Source: an uncultured Allomuricauda sp.
GTDB taxonomy: Bacteria; Bacteroidota; Bacteroidia; Flavobacteriales; Flavobacteriaceae
NCBI RefSeq assembly: GCF_947258355.1
Contig: NZ_CAMYIC010000021.1
Coordinates: forward strand, 1 to 38,528
Direction: 5' to 3'
Length of the DNA stretch: 38,528 nt
Part shown: positions 16,785-25,419 of the stretch, piece after piece
Position numbering within the stretch: position 1 is the first letter of the stretch
Layout of the letters: the number at the start of each line of letters is the position of its first letter
The notes under the pieces: generated by a model
Databases searched by the model: none
Told to the model about the DNA's origin: nothing
The model's input: the letters and a program-made list of their open reading frames with translations, nothing else
Made by a program: the position numbers and the translations under genes

Positions 16785-17825
16785 CTAGCTCTTATTGGCC
16801 AGCTGACCACAGGCGGCATCAATATCCTTTCCCCTCGATCTGCGTATGGTCACTGTAATGCCATTTCGCTCCAAAGTGTTCTTGTACATTTCAATAGCAT
16901 TATTGGGGGCTTGCTGAAACTCACCATCATCAATGGGGTTATACTCAATGATATTCACCTTTGATGGGGCAAACTTGCAGAACTTTACCAAAGCATCGGC
17001 TGCTTCTTGTGTATCGTTGATGCCTTTCCAAACCACATATTCGTAGGTAATTCTATTTTTGGTCTTGCTGTACCAATATTCCAAAGATTCCCGAAGGTCT
17101 TTTAATGGGAACGTGGAATTAAACGGCATAATGGAAGTCCGAACCTCATCAATAGCAGAATGCAATGATACGGCCAAACCGAACTTCACATCTTCATCAG
17201 CCATTTTCTTTATGATTTTGGGAACTCCCGAAGTGGACACCACAATTCGCTTGGGAGACATCCCCAATCCCTCAGGGGAAGTAATCTTATCGATGGCCTT
17301 TAGCACATTGTTGTAATTCATCAAGGGTTCTCCCATCCCCATAAAAACAATATTGCTCAAGGGTCTGTCAAAATACAATCGGCTCTCATTGTCTATGGCC
17401 ACAACTTGATCATATATTTCATCCGGATTCAGGTTCCGCATACGTTTAAGGCGTGCGGTAGCACAAAACCTACAGTCTAAACTACATCCTACCTGACTGG
17501 ACACACAAGCTGTGGTTCGAGTTTCTGTGGGAATCAAAACAGATTCAACCACAAGACCATCGTGCAATCGAACAGCGTTTTTAATGGTACCATCGGAACT
17601 ACGTTGCATTTGATCTACCCTAATATGGTTGATGACAAAGTTATCTTCCAACATTTTTCGGGTTTCCTTGGAAATATTGGTCATTGCATCAAAATCATGG
17701 GCAGATTTCTGCCATAACCATTCGTATACTTGGTTCCCTCGAAACGCCTTATCTCCCTGCTCCACAAAAAAATTGCGAAGCTGTTCCTTGGTCAATGCCC
17801 GTATGTCCCTTTTTTTGATTTCCAC
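16785..17825 (-). CDS. rlmN: Dual-specificity RNA methyltransferase RlmN
   Basis: 346-residue radical SAM enzyme that methylates C2 of A2503 in 23S rRNA and of A37 in some tRNAs. The 4Fe-4S motif CSLDCRFC supplies C114, C118 and C121, and the C-terminal catalytic Cys is C339 in DAACGQL. The SAM-binding FMGMGEPLMNYNN block is complete. The start codon is GTG (17825-17823). It lies downstream of queA behind a terminator, so its own promoter is likely in the 74-bp gap. The 200 bases downstream hold no gene I can support. Confidence 0.95.
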   Translation of the reverse strand: MEIKKRDIRALTKEQLRNFFVEQGDKAFRGNQVYEWLWQKSAHDFDAMTNISKETRKMLEDNFVINHIRVDQMQRSSDGTIKNAVRLHDGLVVESVLIPTETRTTACVSSQVGCSLDCRFCATARLKRMRNLNPDEIYDQVVAIDNESRLYFDRPLSNIVFMGMGEPLMNYNNVLKAIDKITSPEGLGMSPKRIVVSTSGVPKIIKKMADEDVKFGLAVSLHSAIDEVRTSIMPFNSTFPLKDLRESLEYWYSKTKNRITYEYVVWKGINDTQEAADALVKFCKFAPSKVNIIEYNPIDDGEFQQAPNNAIEMYKNTLERNGITVTIRRSRGKDIDAACGQLANKS

Positions 17826-17846
17826 TACTTAAAGATAAGCAAGAAA

Positions 17847-17878
17847 AAATCCCGCTGGCCATAAAGCGAACGGGATTT
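17847..17878 (-). terminator. Terminator after queA
   Basis: AAATCCCG (17847-17854) and CGGGATTT (17871-17878) form an 8-bp stem around a 16-base loop that may fold further. On the minus strand the stem ends in TTTTTTCTT. It lies between the queA stop and the rlmN start. Confidence 0.75.
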
Positions 17879-17899
17879 CTCTTCTATGAAATTTTGTTT

Positions 17900-18949
17900 T
17901 TACAGAATCAACATTGCATCCCCGTAGGAATAGAAGCGATAGCCCTCCAAAATGGCTTGCTTGTACGCTTTTTTAATCAGGTCGTGACCTGCAAATGCCG
18001 AGACCATCATCAACAGGGTTGATTTTGGCAAGTGGAAGTTCGTGATCATACAGTTTGCAATACTGAATTCGTATGGAGGGAAGATGAACTTATTGGTCCA
18101 TCCCTCGAACGTGTTCAATGTATGCTCGGATGATACTGCACTTTCCAACCCACGCATTACCGTAGTACCCACTGCACACACTTTTCTTTTGTTGGCTTTA
18201 GCGTTATTAACTATTTCGGTTGCTTTTTCATCGATCACCAACTCTTCGCTGTCCATTTTGTGCTTGGACAAGTCCTCCACTTCAACAGGGTTAAATGTTC
18301 CCAAACCAACGTGCAATGTTACTTCGGCAAATTCGATTCCTTTGATCTCCAAACGTTTCAACAAGTGCTTGGAAAAGTGAAGTCCCGCCGTTGGGGCTGC
18401 CACAGCACCTTCATGCTTTGCATAAATGGTTTGGTAGCGTTCCTCATCATCAGGGGTAACTTCTCTTTTGATATATTTTGGAAGGGGTGTCTCACCCAAT
18501 TCCCTTAGTTTTCTTCTAAAATCGGTGTACGAGCCATCATAAAGAAAACGCAATGTTCTTCCTCTTGATGTTGTATTATCGATAACCTCGGCCACTAAAC
18601 TTTCATCTTCACCAAAATAAAGCTTGTTACCGATACGGATTTTTCTTGCTGGATCCACCAATACGTCCCAAAGACGTTGTTCTTGGTTAAGTTCCCTTAA
18701 CAAGAAAACTTCGATTCTAGCTCCTGTTTTTTCCTTGTTACCAAAAAGTCTTGCAGGAAACACCTTGGTATTGTTCAAGACCATTACATCGTCTTCCTCA
18801 AAATAATCAACCAGGTCTTTGAACATTTTGTGTTCAATTTTTCCAGTATCCCTGTGGACCACCATTAGTTTGGATTCGTCCCTGTGTTCCGCGGGATATT
18901 CTGCCAATAATTCTTTAGGCAATTCAAAATTGAAGTTCGATAATTTCAT
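17900..18949 (-). CDS. queA: tRNA preQ1(34) S-adenosylmethionine ribosyltransferase-isomerase
   Basis: 349 residues, full length for QueA, which transfers and isomerises the ribosyl part of SAM onto preQ1 in tRNA to make epoxyqueuosine. Family blocks are clear: [23 protein letters not shown] in the first residues (split here by eye), [33 protein letters not shown], and [19 protein letters not shown]. The ATG at 18949 fits the family start. Upstream is a complete -33/-7 promoter, so it is transcribed independently of aroA. No preQ1 riboswitch is visible in the short leader. Confidence 0.96.
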   Translation of the reverse strand: MKLSNFNFELPKELLAEYPAEHRDESKLMVVHRDTGKIEHKMFKDLVDYFEEDDVMVLNNTKVFPARLFGNKEKTGARIEVFLLRELNQEQRLWDVLVDPARKIRIGNKLYFGEDESLVAEVIDNTTSRGRTLRFLYDGSYTDFRRKLRELGETPLPKYIKREVTPDDEERYQTIYAKHEGAVAAPTAGLHFSKHLLKRLEIKGIEFAEVTLHVGLGTFNPVEVEDLSKHKMDSEELVIDEKATEIVNNAKANKRKVCAVGTTVMRGLESAVSSEHTLNTFEGWTNKFIFPPYEFSIANCMITNFHLPKSTLLMMVSAFAGHDLIKKAYKQAILEGYRFYSYGDAMLIL

Positions 18950-18981
18950 GTGGACTTTTTTTCGATTTTTTTAAAGAATGG

Positions 18982-19013
18982 CAAATATACAACCTCGCGG
19001 TAGCGGATGTCAA
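18982..19013 (-). promoter_or_regulatory. Complete Bacteroidota promoter for queA
   Basis: On the minus strand, TTG (19013-19011) is followed after 21 bases by TATATTTG (18989-18982). This matches the -33 TTG and -7 TAnnTTTG consensus at the standard spacing. A start about 7 bases on gives a leader near 25 nt before the queA ATG. This is the best promoter in the window. Confidence 0.65.
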
Positions 19014-19036
19014 GTAATTTGATGATTAAATGTGGT

Positions 19037-20293
19037 TTACAGTTCCTCAATACCGAATCCAAGTGCTCTTAAGTCGTTCCAAAAATCGGGATAGGACTTG
19101 GAAACCACCTCGGCGTCATTCACCATAAAATTTGCTTTTAGGGCCAACGGACCAAAGGCCATGGCCATTCTGTGATCGTTATAGGTGTCTACAGCTACTC
19201 CACTGGCAAGTTGTGATTGGGCTTTCAGCGTCAAGCTTTCGGAATCTATATCCACAGTAGCCCCAAACTTGCCCAGTTCGGTCTGTAATGCTGCCAAACG
19301 GTCAGTTTCCTTAATGGGTAGGGTATGCAACCCTGTTAAATGACAACCAATACCCAAACCTAAACAGCTAACCGCAATGGTCTGTGCAATATCGGGAGCA
19401 TTGGAGAGGTCGTACTCCAAATGATCGGAACTGACATCCGATATTTTTTGAAGAAGAATGGTATTGTTCACAAACTTGGTCTGAACACCAAAATCCTTAT
19501 AGATATCCGCCAACACGCTATCCCCCTGAAGCGAATTTTGTTTGTAGGAGGACAATTGAATTTCGGTACCCACATCACACATGGCGGCTATACTATAAAA
19601 ATAACTGGCGGAGCTCCAATCGGATTCCACCACCAAAGTGACATCTTCCACGTTCTCTTTTGAAGAAACCTTGATTGTATTTCCTTCAAAGGAGGTTTGG
19701 ACGCCTATCTGATCCAAAAGAGCCAGGGTCATTTTTATATAAGGAACGGATGTGATCTTTCCGATCAACTCCAATTCAAGGCCATTCTCCAAACTGGGGG
19801 CTATCAGCAACAAGGCCGATATATACTGGCTACTTATGTTGGCTGGAAGCGATACATGGCTTTTTTCGAGTTTCTTTCCCACTATTTTTAAAGGCGGGTA
19901 TCCTGCTTCCTTTTCATATTGAATATCGGCACCCAATGATTGAAGCGCTTCCACCAATATTTTAATCGGACGTTCCTGCATACGCTGCGAACCGGTAAGA
20001 ACCACCTCTTTTCCCTCTTGAGAAGCAAAATAGGCCGTTAAAAATCGCATGGCCGTACCTGCATGGTGAATATCCACCTCACCGGTTGATTTGGCCAATC
20101 CTTTTTGCATCACCGCTCCATCATCGGAATTGGAAAGATTCTCAATTTTAATGTTTGAAAAAAGGGCCTGCAACAACAATGAGCGATTGGTTTCACTTTT
20201 AGAACCTGTAATCGCAATTGCTTTTTGGATTTTAGTATCGTTGGGCGAGGAAAGCTGGAGTCTCAATGCTGATGGGTTTGAATGAATTGTCAA
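19037..20293 (-). CDS. aroA: 3-phosphoshikimate 1-carboxyvinyltransferase (EPSP synthase)
   Basis: 418 residues; sixth step of the shikimate pathway. Motifs include GSKSETNRSLLLQAL near the N-terminus (PEP and phosphoshikimate Lys), HAGTAMRFLTAYF, KETDRLAALQTEL and YNDHRMAMAF. In the well-known GTAMRPLTA block the Pro is Phe here (GTAMRFLTA). The start is TTG (20293-20291) by the track of the frame; no ATG lies nearby, so the exact start is less certain. It follows the MazG-like gene by 42 nt and probably ends the rsgA-dtd-mazG-aroA transcript. It is separate from the aromatic operon at 23.4-27.5 kb. Confidence 0.93.
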   Translation of the reverse strand: MTIHSNPSALRLQLSSPNDTKIQKAIAITGSKSETNRSLLLQALFSNIKIENLSNSDDGAVMQKGLAKSTGEVDIHHAGTAMRFLTAYFASQEGKEVVLTGSQRMQERPIKILVEALQSLGADIQYEKEAGYPPLKIVGKKLEKSHVSLPANISSQYISALLLIAPSLENGLELELIGKITSVPYIKMTLALLDQIGVQTSFEGNTIKVSSKENVEDVTLVVESDWSSASYFYSIAAMCDVGTEIQLSSYKQNSLQGDSVLADIYKDFGVQTKFVNNTILLQKISDVSSDHLEYDLSNAPDIAQTIAVSCLGLGIGCHLTGLHTLPIKETDRLAALQTELGKFGATVDIDSESLTLKAQSQLASGVAVDTYNDHRMAMAFGPLALKANFMVNDAEVVSKSYPDFWNDLRALGFGIEEL

Positions 20294-20335
20294 AACTAGA
20301 AAAAACAGCCCTAATGTCCCTTTACGAAGACAACT

Positions 20336-20662
20336 TTATTTAAGCTTTTTGTTATTTTGATGACGGTCGTGGTCACGTTTGGTCTTCAGATCTAATTTTT
20401 TGTCAAAAGCTTCCTGTAGATCAATTCCCGTTTGGTTCGCTAAACAAAGTACCACAAAAACAACATCGGCGAGCTCTTCGCCCAGATCCTTGGCTTTATC
20501 GGATTCCTTTTCACTCTGCTCACCATAGCGTCTTGCAATTATCCGGGCCACTTCCCCCACCTCTTCAGTAAGCTGGGCCATATTAGTGAGCTCGTTAAAA
20601 TAACGGACCCCATGGTTCTTAATCCATTCATCAACGGCTTTTTGTGCGTTTGAAATATTCAT
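20336..20662 (-). CDS. MazG-like nucleotide pyrophosphohydrolase
   Basis: A 108-residue all-alpha NTP pyrophosphatase. Metal-binding acidic motifs are LTEEVGEVAR (about 31-40) and LGEELADVVF (about 60-69), the ExxE...ExxD arrangement of the MazG/iMazG superfamily. Such enzymes hydrolyse (d)NTPs, perhaps damaged ones. The ATG overlaps the dtd stop by one base (TAATG), so translation is coupled. The exact substrate is unknown. Confidence 0.88.
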   Translation of the reverse strand: MNISNAQKAVDEWIKNHGVRYFNELTNMAQLTEEVGEVARIIARRYGEQSEKESDKAKDLGEELADVVFVVLCLANQTGIDLQEAFDKKLDLKTKRDHDRHQNNKKLK

Positions 20663-21114
20663 TATTCCTTATTTTTTGTGTCTATTGTAATAGTAACCGG
20701 GCCATCGTTAAGGAGTTCAACTTTCATATCTGCGCCGAAAATCCCAGTACCTACTTTTTTACCCAGTTTTTGTTCCAATACCTGAACAAATTTCTCGTAC
20801 ATGGGCACGGCAATATCAGGTTTCGCCGCTTTAATGTATGATGGACGGTTCCCTTTTTTGGTAAGCGCGTGCAACGTAAATTGACTGACTACGATAATAT
20901 CCCCATCCACATCCAGAACGGAGCGGTTCATCACATCATTTTCATCGTTGAAAATGCGAAGGTTTAGAACTTTATTGGTCAACCAATCAATATCCTCTTG
21001 TGTATCGGCATCTTCTATACCCAATAATACCAATAGACCGTTTCCAATGGATGAAATGACTTTCTCATCTACCGTTACACTTGCTTTTGATACTCTTTGT
21101 AAGACAGCCCTCAT
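20662..21114 (-). CDS. dtd: D-aminoacyl-tRNA deacylase
   Basis: 150 residues, full length for DTD, which removes D-amino acids (and Gly from tRNA-Ala) from mischarged tRNAs. Both signature motifs are intact: SQFTL in VVSQFTLHA and GPVT in NDGPVTI; the latter holds the cross-subunit Gly-cisPro of the active site. The ATG at 21114 abuts the rsgA stop with no gap, and its stop overlaps the next gene by one base, so this is a tight operon. Confidence 0.95.
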   Translation of the reverse strand: MRAVLQRVSKASVTVDEKVISSIGNGLLVLLGIEDADTQEDIDWLTNKVLNLRIFNDENDVMNRSVLDVDGDIIVVSQFTLHALTKKGNRPSYIKAAKPDIAVPMYEKFVQVLEQKLGKKVGTGIFGADMKVELLNDGPVTITIDTKNKE

Positions 21115-22053
21115 TTATCGTTCTCTATAGGGATTATCCTCTTCTCCTGTTAACATTTGAACATAGCTTCTGTATCGGCTTGCTGCAATCTCATTGTTCT
21201 CCAAAGCCTCTTTTACTGCACATTTAGGCTCATCCAAGTGAAGACAGTTATTAAACTTACATTCTGACTTCAAAGCAAAAAATTCCGGAAAATAATCTCC
21301 AATTTCGTGCTTATCCATGTCCACAATACCAAAACCTTTTATTCCGGGAGTGTCTATAATTCGTGCATCAAAAGAAAGGTCGTACATCTCGGCAAAGGTT
21401 GTGGTATGTTGCCCTTGCAAATGCTGCTCCGAAATTTCCGCCGTCTTCAACTTCAACCCTGGTTCCAAAGCATTGACCAAAGTAGATTTCCCCACACCGG
21501 AGTGACCTGCAAACATACTGGTATGGCCCAGCATCAATTCCTTGACCTTATCCGCGTTTTTGCCTTGTTTAGCTTCAATTTGAATGCAGGTGTAGCCTAT
21601 TTTGGTATATAAATCCATTAAATGGTCAACTTCGAACTTATCCTCTTCACTATAAATATCCATCTTATTAAAAAGAAGGACTACGGGAATATCATACGCT
21701 TCCGCCGTTACTAAAAATCGATCTATAAAACTGGTAAAGGTGGGCGGATTGTTCAAGGTGACCAACAGAAAAACCTGATCTAGATTGGAGGCAATAATAT
21801 GGGTCTGTTTGGAAAGCTTAACCGACTTACGGACAATATAGTTTTTGCGTTCTCCAATTTTAGAAATAACACCAACCGTCTCATCCCCAATGTTTTCCAA
21901 TTGGAACTCCACATGATCCCCCACAGCAACAGGATTGGTACTTTTAATACCCTGTGTTCGGAACTTGCCCTTGATGCGACATTCGTAAAATTCTCCTTCC
22001 GAGGACTTTACGGTATACCAGCTTCCAGTTGATTTATAAACAGTTCCGTTCAC
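21115..22053 (-). CDS. rsgA: Small ribosomal subunit biogenesis GTPase RsgA
   Basis: 312 residues. An N-terminal OB-fold (about 1-70) is followed by a circularly permuted GTPase: G4 NKMD comes before G1 GHSGVGKST and G3 DTPGIKGFG. The C-terminal zinc-binding region CKFNNCLHLDEPKC provides Cys, Cys, His and Cys. RsgA acts in late 30S maturation. The start codon is GTG (22053-22051), giving MNGTVYKSTGSWY, as expected for the family. It heads a leftward operon with dtd, a MazG-like gene and probably aroA. Confidence 0.95.
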   Translation of the reverse strand: MNGTVYKSTGSWYTVKSSEGEFYECRIKGKFRTQGIKSTNPVAVGDHVEFQLENIGDETVGVISKIGERKNYIVRKSVKLSKQTHIIASNLDQVFLLVTLNNPPTFTSFIDRFLVTAEAYDIPVVLLFNKMDIYSEEDKFEVDHLMDLYTKIGYTCIQIEAKQGKNADKVKELMLGHTSMFAGHSGVGKSTLVNALEPGLKLKTAEISEQHLQGQHTTTFAEMYDLSFDARIIDTPGIKGFGIVDMDKHEIGDYFPEFFALKSECKFNNCLHLDEPKCAVKEALENNEIAASRYRSYVQMLTGEEDNPYRER

Positions 22054-22106
22054 TTTTTGTTCATATTTTGATTACAAAGAAACAATATTCCTGCTTTTTC
22101 GTCGTA

Positions 22107-22114
22107 TATCTTTG
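22107..22114 (+). promoter_or_regulatory. -7 promoter box (TATCTTTG) for the gene at 22148
   Basis: Exact TAnnTTTG match 33 bases before the ATG at 22148. It rules out the longer reading frame starting at 22112, which would begin inside the promoter. Confidence 0.5.
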
Positions 22115-22147
22115 TTAACAGTTTTAACGATCATTAACATTCTAATC

Positions 22148-22588
22148 ATGAAAAAAATCATTTTAGCCGCTGTAGTAATGCTTGCAGCAACATTCACCAT
22201 GAGTGCGCAGCAGTACCATGTAGTAACCAGCGTTGAGTCAATCGTACCAAACGGACTGGGAAGATCCCGAATTATAAATGCCCTTGAAGACAAGGATTAC
22301 AAGGAGTTCACAAGTGTCCAAACTGAGGACGACAATACTCGAAACAAATCCAAAAGGAATGAAATTCGAGTAAAGAATTTCGAGGAAACCAAGCTTTTGA
22401 ACTTTTACAATATTGGAGGCATCCGTTTTCAGAATATTGCTGCCAACGATGCACTTATTACTTCCATGATCAACGATATGGTTTCCAACGGATGGGAACT
22501 GGCCTTTGTAGTAAGTGGGGTAGAAAGTGAAGGTGGAAAAGGTGACGGACAAGGTATTTTTATTACCCGTTACATCTTTAAAAAGTAA
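22148..22588 (+). CDS. Secreted protein of unknown function
   Basis: 146 residues from the ATG at 22148, chosen because it opens a signal peptide (MKKIILAAVVMLAATFTMSAQ) and lies downstream of a promoter box. The mature part has a basic middle (about 65-75) and a C-terminal block MINDMVSNGWELAFVVSG ... GIFITRYIFKK. The NGWELAFV piece resembles the core of DUF4177-type proteins, but the match is weak by eye. It is monocistronic, with a strong terminator 22 bases after the stop. No function is assigned. Confidence 0.75.
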   Translation: MKKIILAAVVMLAATFTMSAQQYHVVTSVESIVPNGLGRSRIINALEDKDYKEFTSVQTEDDNTRNKSKRNEIRVKNFEETKLLNFYNIGGIRFQNIAANDALITSMINDMVSNGWELAFVVSGVESEGGKGDGQGIFITRYIFKK

Positions 22589-22609
22589 ACTTATAAAATA
22601 ACCTTAAAT

Positions 22610-22640
22610 AAAAAAGCCCTCCAAAATGGAGGGCTTTTTT
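22610..22640. terminator. Strong bidirectional terminator
   Basis: AGCCCTCCA / TGGAGGGCT stem with AAA loop, extended by A-T pairs and flanked by A-run and T-run. It lies between the convergent stops at 22588 and 22657 and can serve both genes. Confidence 0.9.
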
Positions 22641-22656
22641 GTGGCAACAAGTTTCA

Positions 22657-23331
22657 CTAATCCTTAATGTAGATTCTTCCACCTACAAAGGTTTTTTTAT
22701 GGACCGTTTCTGGATTTCCGTACACATAAACATCACCACCAGCCTTTACATTAATGTCGACCATTTCTGAGGCAAACACATCTGCTTCACCTCCAGCGGA
22801 AATTTTCACATCGGTTGTAGCGGTCCTTAATTCCCTTCCTTCGAAAATACCGCCGGTATTAATTACAACAGTTTGGTTTTTTGCCAAACCAGAAGCTTGG
22901 ACAATGCCACCGGTCACGGCTCTTATATCGGCATAGTCCACATCCATTCCGATACGAATAGCTGCCCCTTCTTGGGCTCGGAGTTCAATTCTACTTTTCT
23001 TGACCATTTCGTTGCACGTAATCTGGGCCCCTTCATTACCATCGATTACATCCAAATCGGTATAGTAGACTTCAATCATGGTATCCTCGCCCTGAAATTT
23101 TTTGTCCAACTGCATTCTAAGTTTCAAGGTTCCATTTTTGTTGGTCCATTTAATGTCATCGACGTTCCAGCCTTTGATCATGATTTTGTTTTCATCGGAT
23201 TGGATCAAATTGACCTCGATCAAATCAAAAACTTTGATTTTGTTGAACTCCCCAACTTCCGTATCAATGATTCGTTGCGAAAACATAACCAAGGGAAGCA
23301 AAAGAAGACTTAGCGTGTATATTTTTTTCAT
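22657..23331 (-). CDS. GIN-domain (DUF2807) secreted protein
   Basis: 224 residues with a signal peptide (MKKIYTLSLLLLPLVMFSQ). The mature part is a repetitive beta-rich protein with FNKIKVFDLIEVNLIQSD at its start, then short strands with Gly-Gly turns (TGGIVQASG, AGGEADVFA, AGGDVYVYG). This is the signature of the head GIN / putative auto-transporter adhesin family, predicted right-handed beta helices on the envelope. A second family member lies at 31696-32448. It is separated from the aromatic operon upstream by a terminator. Function unknown. Confidence 0.8.
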   Translation of the reverse strand: MKKIYTLSLLLLPLVMFSQRIIDTEVGEFNKIKVFDLIEVNLIQSDENKIMIKGWNVDDIKWTNKNGTLKLRMQLDKKFQGEDTMIEVYYTDLDVIDGNEGAQITCNEMVKKSRIELRAQEGAAIRIGMDVDYADIRAVTGGIVQASGLAKNQTVVINTGGIFEGRELRTATTDVKISAGGEADVFASEMVDINVKAGGDVYVYGNPETVHKKTFVGGRIYIKD

Positions 23332-23393
23332 GATAGAGTGTTTTTACTTATCAAAGATGATTCTTTCACTCTTTTGTTACAGTTTGAAACAAA

Positions 23394-23439
23394 AAAACTA
23401 TTTGCAACCTTAAATATTCTTAAAGCTACAAATAGTTTT
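23394..23439 (-). terminator. Terminator of the aromatic operon
   Basis: AAAACTATTTG (23394-23404) and CAAATAGTTTT (23429-23439) are perfect 11-bp arms around a 24-base loop. On the minus strand the stem is followed by a run of T. It lies 26 bases beyond the DAHP synthase stop and closes the pheA operon. Confidence 0.75.
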
Positions 23440-23464
23440 AAATCAACCTGATTAAAAAATCAGT

Positions 23465-24547
23465 CTACGCGTTGATAATTTTTTCTTGGTGGTTGATGGA
23501 TTCCTGGTGAATTGCCTTGAACATTTTCAAAACAAATTCCTCGCTCAATCCTCTTTGCTCACCTTCCAAGATCATATTGCCCAGAATAGCGTTCCAACGA
23601 TTACTTTGAAGTACCGCCACGTTCTTTTGCTTTTTAAGTTCTCCAATACCATCGGACACTTTCATTCTTTTACCCAAAAGATCAATCAATTGGTTGTCCA
23701 ATATATCTATCTGAGCTCTTAAATTGCTCAAGTTGTTGTTATACTCAGCTGCTTCGTCTGTTTCTTTTCTAATGCGAAGATCTTTCATCATCTGAACCAA
23801 TGTTTTAGGGGTTACCTGTTGGGCAGCATCACTCCATGCATTGTCCGGATCGTAGTGGGTTTCAATCATCAAACCATCAAAGTTCAAATCCAAAGCGGTT
23901 TGGGAAACATCGAATACCATATCACGTTTTCCGGTTATGTGGCTTGGATCGTTGATGATGGGCAAATCAGGAAATCTTGTTTGTAGCTCAATGGCCAACT
24001 GCCATTCTGGAATATTACGGTATTTTGTTTTTTCGTAGGTAGAGAAACCTCTGTGAATAACCCCCAGCTTTTCGATATTGGCGGAGTGCAAACGCTCTAC
24101 GGCTCCCAACCAAAGAGAGAGGTCTGGGTTCACCGGGTTTTTGACCAAAACAATTTTATCGGTCCCTTCCAAAGCATCGGCAATTTCTTGAACGATAAAT
24201 GGACTTACCGTTGAACGCGCTCCAATCCACAACAAATCCACATCGTGCTCCAACGCAAGGTCGACGTGGGTTCTATTCGCCACCTCAGTTGCGGTTTTTA
24301 GCCCTGTTTCCTCTTTTACTTTTTGCAACCACTTCAAACCAATGGCTCCAACTCCTTCAAAGTTACCCGGACGAGTTCTTGGTTTCCATATTCCTGCACG
24401 GTAATAGCTCACGTCGGTATCTTTAAGATCGTGGGCTATTTTAAGCACTTGGTCTTCGGTTTCCGCACTGCACGGCCCCGCTACTACCAAGGGATGACCC
24501 AAATCCATGTCATCCAACCATTTCCTCATTTCCTTTTTGTTTTCCAT
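23465..24547 (-). CDS. Bifunctional DAHP synthase / chorismate mutase
   Basis: 360 residues. The N-terminal type I-beta DAHP synthase (about 1-260) shows GPCSAE, KPRTRP, IHRGFSTYEK and DPSHITGKR and makes DAHP from PEP and erythrose 4-phosphate. The C-terminal type II (AroQ) chorismate mutase (about 268-355) starts NLRAQIDILDNQLIDLLGKRM and includes GELKKQK. The C-terminal position of the mutase matches the Porphyromonas gingivalis enzyme, where prephenate is reported as the feedback inhibitor. It is the last gene of the aromatic operon, 8 nt after tyrA, so entry into the pathway is controlled together with the Phe and Tyr branches. Confidence 0.93.
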   Translation of the reverse strand: MENKKEMRKWLDDMDLGHPLVVAGPCSAETEDQVLKIAHDLKDTDVSYYRAGIWKPRTRPGNFEGVGAIGLKWLQKVKEETGLKTATEVANRTHVDLALEHDVDLLWIGARSTVSPFIVQEIADALEGTDKIVLVKNPVNPDLSLWLGAVERLHSANIEKLGVIHRGFSTYEKTKYRNIPEWQLAIELQTRFPDLPIINDPSHITGKRDMVFDVSQTALDLNFDGLMIETHYDPDNAWSDAAQQVTPKTLVQMMKDLRIRKETDEAAEYNNNLSNLRAQIDILDNQLIDLLGKRMKVSDGIGELKKQKNVAVLQSNRWNAILGNMILEGEQRGLSEEFVLKMFKAIHQESINHQEKIINA

Positions 24548-24555
24548 AATACTCT

Positions 24556-25416
24556 CTATTTTTTTGTAAGTGGTATTCCTTTTAGTATTTGTTTTATTTT
24601 ATTGGTATTGCTCATTTCTTGGTGGACATTTTCAAAATCGTTGTCCAATATCAGTTGCTTAAACGTTGTCAGGTTCTGAATGTATTCTTCCAACGTTTCC
24701 ACAACATTATCTTTGTTCTGTTCAAAAATTGGAGTCCACATATCGGGTGAACTTTTCGCCAAGCGAACAGTGCTCTCAAAACCACTTCCCGCCATGTCAA
24801 AAATATCACGCTCATTTTTTTCTTTCTCAATAACCGTCTTTCCCAACATAAAAGAGCTAATGTGTGATAAATGAGATACGTAAGCAATATGTTTGTCGTG
24901 TGCTTCGGGGTTCATGTACCGGATTCGCATCCCGATATCCTGAAAAAGTGCCAAAGCTTTTTCTTGAAGCTTAAAAGCTGTTTTTTCAACCTCACATATG
25001 ATCATGGTCTTGCCTGTGTACAACCCCTCAAAAGCTGCTGTTGGTCCAGAAAACTCAGTCCCTGCAATGGGGTGACAGGCCATAAAATTCCTCCGCTTGG
25101 GATGATCGGCAACTTGCTCGCAGATCAATCGTTTGGTGGATCCCGCATCCATAACCACGGTTTCATCTCCTACGGCATCCAATATTTTAGGCAATTCGGT
25201 AAACAAAACATTCACAGGAATACCCACATATACGATATCCGCGGCTGCGAGAACTCCGTAATCACCTTTTTTGTCAATAATCTTAAGTTGTAGGGCTTCA
25301 TCCAAATGGTCATCGCTTTTATCCACTCCAACAATCTCTGCTTCGGGATGAAGTTTTTTTACATCCTTGGCAAAAGACCCACCTATTAACCCAACACCAA
25401 TAATGACTACGTTCAT
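24556..25416 (-). CDS. tyrA: Prephenate dehydrogenase
   Basis: 286 residues; NAD(P)-dependent oxidative decarboxylation of prephenate to 4-hydroxyphenylpyruvate. The N-terminal Rossmann loop is GVGLIGGSFAKDVKK. The catalytic-site block HPIAGTEFSGP follows, then an all-helical C-terminal domain. No ACT domain is present at the C-terminus, so feedback by Tyr would have to act at the active site or be absent. It starts 3 nt after the aminotransferase stop. Confidence 0.93.
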   Translation of the reverse strand: MNVVIIGVGLIGGSFAKDVKKLHPEAEIVGVDKSDDHLDEALQLKIIDKKGDYGVLAAADIVYVGIPVNVLFTELPKILDAVGDETVVMDAGSTKRLICEQVADHPKRRNFMACHPIAGTEFSGPTAAFEGLYTGKTMIICEVEKTAFKLQEKALALFQDIGMRIRYMNPEAHDKHIAYVSHLSHISSFMLGKTVIEKEKNERDIFDMAGSGFESTVRLAKSSPDMWTPIFEQNKDNVVETLEEYIQNLTTFKQLILDNDFENVHQEMSNTNKIKQILKGIPLTKK

Positions 25417-25419
25417 AAT

